From: an uncultured bacterium
Lineage (GTDB): Bacteria; Bacillota; Clostridia; Lachnospirales; Lachnospiraceae
Assembly (NCBI GenBank): GCA_947574055.1
Contig: CANPIC010000001.1
Location: 1 to 64,000, forward strand
Reading direction: 5' to 3'
Length of the DNA: 64,000 bases
Part shown: piece after piece, positions 60,661-64,000 of the stretch
Layout of the letters: each line of letters begins with the position of its first letter
Numbering within the stretch: the stretch's first letter is position 1
Made by a program: the position numbers and the translations under genes
The notes under the pieces: generated by a model
Database searches by the model: none
The model's input: only the letters and a program-made list of their open reading frames with translations
Told to the model about the DNA's origin: nothing

Positions 60661-62667
60661 GTGCTCAAAAACTGCCAAGAGAGAACATCATTCGGAAAAT
60701 TTGATGGAAAGGCTGGACTTAAAATGCAAAGAGAAGATAAGCTGAAGATATTAGAACAGGCTTTGACTATTTGTCTGCCTGTGTCGATATTTTTTTTGGC
60801 AGCCATGTGCTCCAGCGCGGTAAGTGTGCGTAGAAATCATTTAGGAGTATTTGCGATCTGGATTGTAACAGCGATGCTGCTTAGATATTATATAGCTGAA
60901 AAAAATAAGGGAAGGACAGGAAAAGCTAATTTTCTCTTCCGATGGGAATGGTTGTATGAAAATCGGGAATTTTCCATATGTTTGACGATAGTATTTTTTA
61001 GCAGATTATTTATGTTTGTGAAGATACCCAGAGGAGATGCAGCTATTTATTATAATAGCCTTGTTAATTGTTGTAGAAATTTTGACTTTTCGTTTCAATC
61101 TTTTTTTGAATCATTTCGACTGGCCGGACATCCTACATTAGGATATGCATTTTTTATGAGTATGGGAGAATTCCTTACACCAGGATGTCTGGTTGGCGTT
61201 CTTACAGTTAACCTGATTTTAACAATTACAGCTATGTATAATCTTTACCAATTATTACAGGGATACTGGATGCAAGCATCCAAATGCCGCGCAGCAATAT
61301 ATACTATGATTGTGTTCAGTGTACCTTTATTTTGGGGAACGTTTTCCTATATAAATCCTGATTATAATATTGTAATATTTTTTCTTTTTATGGTTTATGC
61401 GGAAAGTAGAAAAAGATATGTTTCAATGCTTTTTTGGCTCATTATACTTTGTATGACGAAAGAAACAGCAATGTTAGTAATAGCCGGTTATTTTATTTTT
61501 AAATGTTTTTATCTTTTTTGTCAGAATGAAGCCTCTTTTATTGGCAGAATTAAAAATGTATTGAGGGACAGGAGCATATGGGTTGCGGTGTTGGTATGCG
61601 TTTGTGCTGTTGCCTATTTTGTGCGGCAGGGTAGCCTGTTTGGATGGAATAGCATGACACTGTCTTCCCTTTTTGGAAGAGAAGATTATAACGGCTTATT
61701 TGATAATAAACTTGAGTTTAGATCTGATTATGCAGGAAATCAGATATTACTTGTAGTGTTGTTAAATTTTGCCTGGATACCATCGGTTGTTATCGCCGCT
61801 TTTTTAATTATATGTTTGAAAAAAAAGAAAAAATTATTACAAGAAGAGCAGGCATTTAACTGCTCAAATGTTATGGGCGTGATTGGAGGATTTCTATTTG
61901 TAACAATATTTCTTACTTTGTTTATAACAGCCCCTTTAAACCGGTATCATATTTTTACTGCTGTAACTTGGGTGCTCATTGCATGTATTGTATATGATAA
62001 TGTGATATCTCACTATATAAAGATTACAGATAAAACGGAATTGATTTATGGTCTTGTCATTCTGGTCTGTTTTACAGCCCAAACCTTTTTTAGTGTTGAT
62101 CCCTTTTCTAATTTATTGTTTGAGCGGATGGATACAGGAAAAATGATTTTATTGGAAACGGGTGGTACTTTTGAAGATAAGTATGGAGATCCTATGGTCA
62201 ATAATTATCAATATACCTGGATAGACGAAGAGTTGGATTCTATGCTGGCGGGTGTTGATTATGATGAAGATATGCTTGTCATTGATGCTGGCCTACAGAG
62301 AACTGCTGTGAAAATAAGCGGAGAGGGAGGATGTAATGTGGGGTGGAACAGGGCAAAGCAGCAGAGAGAATTGAATTGGTACGAAAAAGAAGAAACCATT
62401 CCAATTATAAATATATCAACCAGAAAGATGCTACAACATCTTTCGGAAGACTCAGCAGATGCCTCACATTTTTATAATAAATACATTGCTTGTCGGCCAA
62501 GGGCAGTAGTCTATTTTATTAAGTATTTCAATGAACCAGAGGATGAGTGGCTGAATTATCTCAGTCAATATTATGATATTGGCAAAAAAAGAGAAACGGA
62601 TGGATACAGAGGTAATATTGTTTATTATGTGTTGACACTGAAGGACAATACACTATATATGGAGTAG
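60661..62667 (+). CDS. Polytopic membrane protein, GT-C-like
   Basis: A 668-residue protein with about twelve membrane segments. RLFMFVKIPRGDAAIYYNSL in the first outside loop carries the acidic residues expected of a GT-C glycosyltransferase, and SFRLAGHPTLGYAFFMSMGE follows with a HPTLGY element like the HPPLYY motif. The C-terminal 150 residues are soluble (ETGGTFEDKYGDPMVNNYQY onwards). The GTG start at 60661 follows GGAAGGTGG; an ATG at 60724 is an equally plausible shorter start (647 residues). It could also be a polymerase; the family is not certain. Confidence 0.6.
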   Translation: MLKNCQERTSFGKFDGKAGLKMQREDKLKILEQALTICLPVSIFFLAAMCSSAVSVRRNHLGVFAIWIVTAMLLRYYIAEKNKGRTGKANFLFRWEWLYENREFSICLTIVFFSRLFMFVKIPRGDAAIYYNSLVNCCRNFDFSFQSFFESFRLAGHPTLGYAFFMSMGEFLTPGCLVGVLTVNLILTITAMYNLYQLLQGYWMQASKCRAAIYTMIVFSVPLFWGTFSYINPDYNIVIFFLFMVYAESRKRYVSMLFWLIILCMTKETAMLVIAGYFIFKCFYLFCQNEASFIGRIKNVLRDRSIWVAVLVCVCAVAYFVRQGSLFGWNSMTLSSLFGREDYNGLFDNKLEFRSDYAGNQILLVVLLNFAWIPSVVIAAFLIICLKKKKKLLQEEQAFNCSNVMGVIGGFLFVTIFLTLFITAPLNRYHIFTAVTWVLIACIVYDNVISHYIKITDKTELIYGLVILVCFTAQTFFSVDPFSNLLFERMDTGKMILLETGGTFEDKYGDPMVNNYQYTWIDEELDSMLAGVDYDEDMLVIDAGLQRTAVKISGEGGCNVGWNRAKQQRELNWYEKEETIPIINISTRKMLQHLSEDSADASHFYNKYIACRPRAVVYFIKYFNEPEDEWLNYLSQYYDIGKKRETDGYRGNIVYYVLTLKDNTLYME

Positions 62668-62981
62668 AATGGTCAAGATTTGGAAGGCAAACCGAATAAA
62701 TCACATCAAGAGTACTATTGTGAGGATGATGAAGGGGGTGCGGGACCTATGCAGTAACAAAAATGAGTTAACATTTTTGAAAGTATTTTTGTAGACGATG
62801 GTTCAACTGAACAGACTGCAGCGATTGGCAGAAAACCAATCAGTTAATAAGAGTAAAGAAATTTTGACAGATCGCTATATTTATCGGGAGTCCATGCAGA
62901 TATAAATAAACACATAGTTGGAAGTTGGATTTTAGCAAAAAGTTTAATATTTATGGAAGGAAATTTGGTTAAGTTGATAAT
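62668..62981. other. AT-rich non-coding stretch with gene remnants
   Basis: This 314-base gap has no intact gene. It contains a recognisable fragment of a GT2 glycosyltransferase (see 62767-62847) and, after it, a short open stretch leading into the next gene. A TTGACA at 62864-62869 has no usable -10 at 16-18 bases. It looks like a scar left by deletion at the edge of the AT-rich block. Confidence 0.6.
62767..62847 (+). pseudogene. Remnant of a GT2 glycosyltransferase gene
   Basis: The frame reads VNIFESIFVDDGSTEQTAAI and then reaches a stop. VDDGSTEQTAAI is the nucleotide-binding DDGS strand of GT2 enzymes, but a TGA lies just before it and a TAA soon after, and the usual 20 or so residues before VDDGS are mostly missing. 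It is a decayed fragment, not a small gene. Confidence 0.55.
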
Positions 62982-64000
62982 ATGGAAAAAAAAATATTGC
63001 AAGATATGACAGAACAGCAGGCAAAAAGGTTCATTCTTGCCAGCGTAAAAGAATATTACGAATTATATAGGGGTGGCACTAAGCTGTATCAGGAAGGAGA
63101 CAGAATCCCCTACGCTTCCCGGGTCTATGACAGCGAGGAAATGGTCAATCTGGTCGATTCTGCACTGGAATTCTGGCTGACGAGCGGGCGCTATACGGAG
63201 CAGTTTGAGCGGGAGTTTGCACAGTATCTGGGTGTGAAATATTGTTCCCTTGTCAACTCAGGTTCTTCTGCCAATTTGCTGGCTTTTATGACGTTGACTT
63301 CGCCGCTGCTTGGTGAGAGGCAGATCAGGCGGGGGGATGAGGTGATCACGGTGGCTGCCGGATTTCCCACAACAGTGGCGCCCCTGGTACAGTATGGGGC
63401 AGTGCCGGTATTTGTCGATGTGACGATTCCGCAATATAATATAGATGTTAGTTTGCTGGAGCAGGCTCTTTCGGAAAAGACGAAGGCAGTGATGATCGCC
63501 CATACATTGGGGAATCCTTTTGACCTGAGAGCCGTGAAAGCATTTTGTGACAGCCATAACTTATGGCTGGTGGAGGATAACTGCGACGCTCTGGGGAGTG
63601 AATATACGATTGACGGGAAGACGAAGCTGACAGGGACAGTGGGGGACATGGGTACTTCCAGCTTCTATCCGCCGCATCATATGACGATGGGAGAAGGCGG
63701 CGCCGTTTATACGGATAATTCACTGCTGCATAAGATTATGCGTTCTTTCCGTGACTGGGGCAGGGATTGCATGTGCCCTTCCGGGCGGGATAATCTGTGT
63801 GGTCATCGGTTCGACGGACAGTATGGGGAACTTCCGGCAGGCTATGATCATAAATATGTATATTCGCATTTTGGTTATAATCTGAAGGCAACTGATATGC
63901 AGGCGGCTATTGGCTGTGCACAGCTTGCGAAATTCCCTTCCTTTGTGGAGCGTCGGCGACATAATTTTGCGATGCTGAAATCTCTGTTAGACTCTGCGAC
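62982..64000 (+). CDS. rfbH: CDP-6-deoxy-hexulose 3-dehydrase (RfbH/DdhC/E1 type), 3' end outside window
   Basis: 339 codons are open from the ATG at 62982 to the window edge, so the C-terminus is missing. It is a PMP-dependent [2Fe-2S] enzyme of the aminotransferase fold. [20 protein letters not shown] and [11 protein letters not shown] are landmarks, the Schiff-base lysine is replaced by His (H232-H233 in [12 protein letters not shown]), and the cluster cysteines appear as C-x-C-x7-C in [14 protein letters not shown]. These features separate RfbH/E1/SpnQ from true aminotransferases. It removes the C3 hydroxyl of a 4-keto-6-deoxy sugar. An A9 run begins in codon 2, and the base composition changes within the first 30 codons. 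Confidence 0.88.
   Translation, partial: MEKKILQDMTEQQAKRFILASVKEYYELYRGGTKLYQEGDRIPYASRVYDSEEMVNLVDSALEFWLTSGRYTEQFEREFAQYLGVKYCSLVNSGSSANLLAFMTLTSPLLGERQIRRGDEVITVAAGFPTTVAPLVQYGAVPVFVDVTIPQYNIDVSLLEQALSEKTKAVMIAHTLGNPFDLRAVKAFCDSHNLWLVEDNCDALGSEYTIDGKTKLTGTVGDMGTSSFYPPHHMTMGEGGAVYTDNSLLHKIMRSFRDWGRDCMCPSGRDNLCGHRFDGQYGELPAGYDHKYVYSHFGYNLKATDMQAAIGCAQLAKFPSFVERRRHNFAMLKSLLDSA

Larger units (their letters stand above)
51030..63050. other. AT-rich block, probable imported segment
   Basis: From about 51030 the text turns visibly AT-rich (many AAT, AAA, TAT, TTA codons) and stays so until about 63050, inside the first 30 codons of the RfbH-type gene, after which moderate-GC text resumes. The genes inside are glycosyltransferases, membrane proteins and a deoxysugar set with no obvious relatives beside them in the moderate-GC part. 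No integrase, IS or repeat marks the ends. Composition change by eye is direct; import is inference. Confidence 0.7.

Noticed and set aside
62864-62869. TTGACA as a promoter for rfbH
   Set aside because: No -10-like hexamer lies 16-18 bases downstream; the stretch is AT-rich and such matches are expected by chance.

Overview
The window is one long cell-surface glycan biosynthesis island. It contains glycosyltransferases, nucleotide-sugar enzymes, polyprenyl-sugar machinery and acyl or amino tailoring enzymes, packed head to tail on the + strand with many 4-30 bp overlaps; only one gene (42005-43570) is reversed. I see no rRNA, tRNA, CRISPR array, transposase or integrase. Purine-rich ribosome binding sites, intermediate GC content, a Sps/Pgl/Leg-type gene mix and clostridial-looking proteins suggest a Firmicute, most likely Lachnospiraceae (inference, not proven by any marker gene here).

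Layout. (A) 1-6.0 kb: the repetitive 3' end of an unseen gene, then a WecE-type sugar aminotransferase, a GNAT acetyltransferase, a polyprenyl-phosphate GT2 and two polytopic GT-C-like proteins. (B) 6.2-28.2 kb: an O-antigen ligase/polymerase-like protein followed by a pgl-like set (PglF dehydratase, PglE aminotransferase, PglC-type initiating transferase, PglA-like and two PglH/J-like GT4s, PglK-like ABC flippase). Interleaved are UDP-GalNAcA genes (WbpO and WbpP types), a PLP decarboxylase plus ATP-grasp pair, a PIG-L homologue that has lost its Asp-Asp motif, a FemAB-like protein and a DUF2334 deacetylase-like protein. (C) 28.2-36.9 kb: a nonulosonic (sialic-like) acid set with LegB, PtmE, a second SDR, a NeuB-type synthase, intact PIG-L, SpsF, SpsG, WbqC and a capsule-type glycosyltransferase. 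(D) 36.9-43.6 kb: a decoration module with two GtrII-type transferases, one GtrB-type GT2, a ChbG/YdjC deacetylase, and a MaoC hydratase beside a WecD-like N-acyltransferase.

(E) 43.6-64 kb: a second polymer locus with its own promoter region and its own WcaJ-type initiating transferase, then a GT4, an AlgD-type sugar dehydrogenase, a heparinase II/III-like protein and a GT4. From about 51.03 kb to 63.05 kb the DNA becomes visibly AT-rich, which looks like an imported, serotype-variable block. It holds a DPM1-like GT2, GT-C proteins, GT4s and a deoxysugar set (sugar aminotransferase, FdtA/QdtA-like cupin, NDP-hexose 2,3-dehydratase, Gfo/Idh/MocA reductase). The window ends inside an RfbH/E1-type 3-dehydratase. 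Those four catalytic families are the ones used for antibiotic sugars such as forosamine.

The most interesting points are the forosamine-like enzyme set in a surface polysaccharide locus, the nonulosonate operon without an adjacent LegC/LegH pair but with a PIG-L deacetylase, the decarboxylase/ATP-grasp pair next to uronic acid genes, the MaoC/N-acyltransferase pair, and the active-site-less PIG-L paralogue behind its own promoter.
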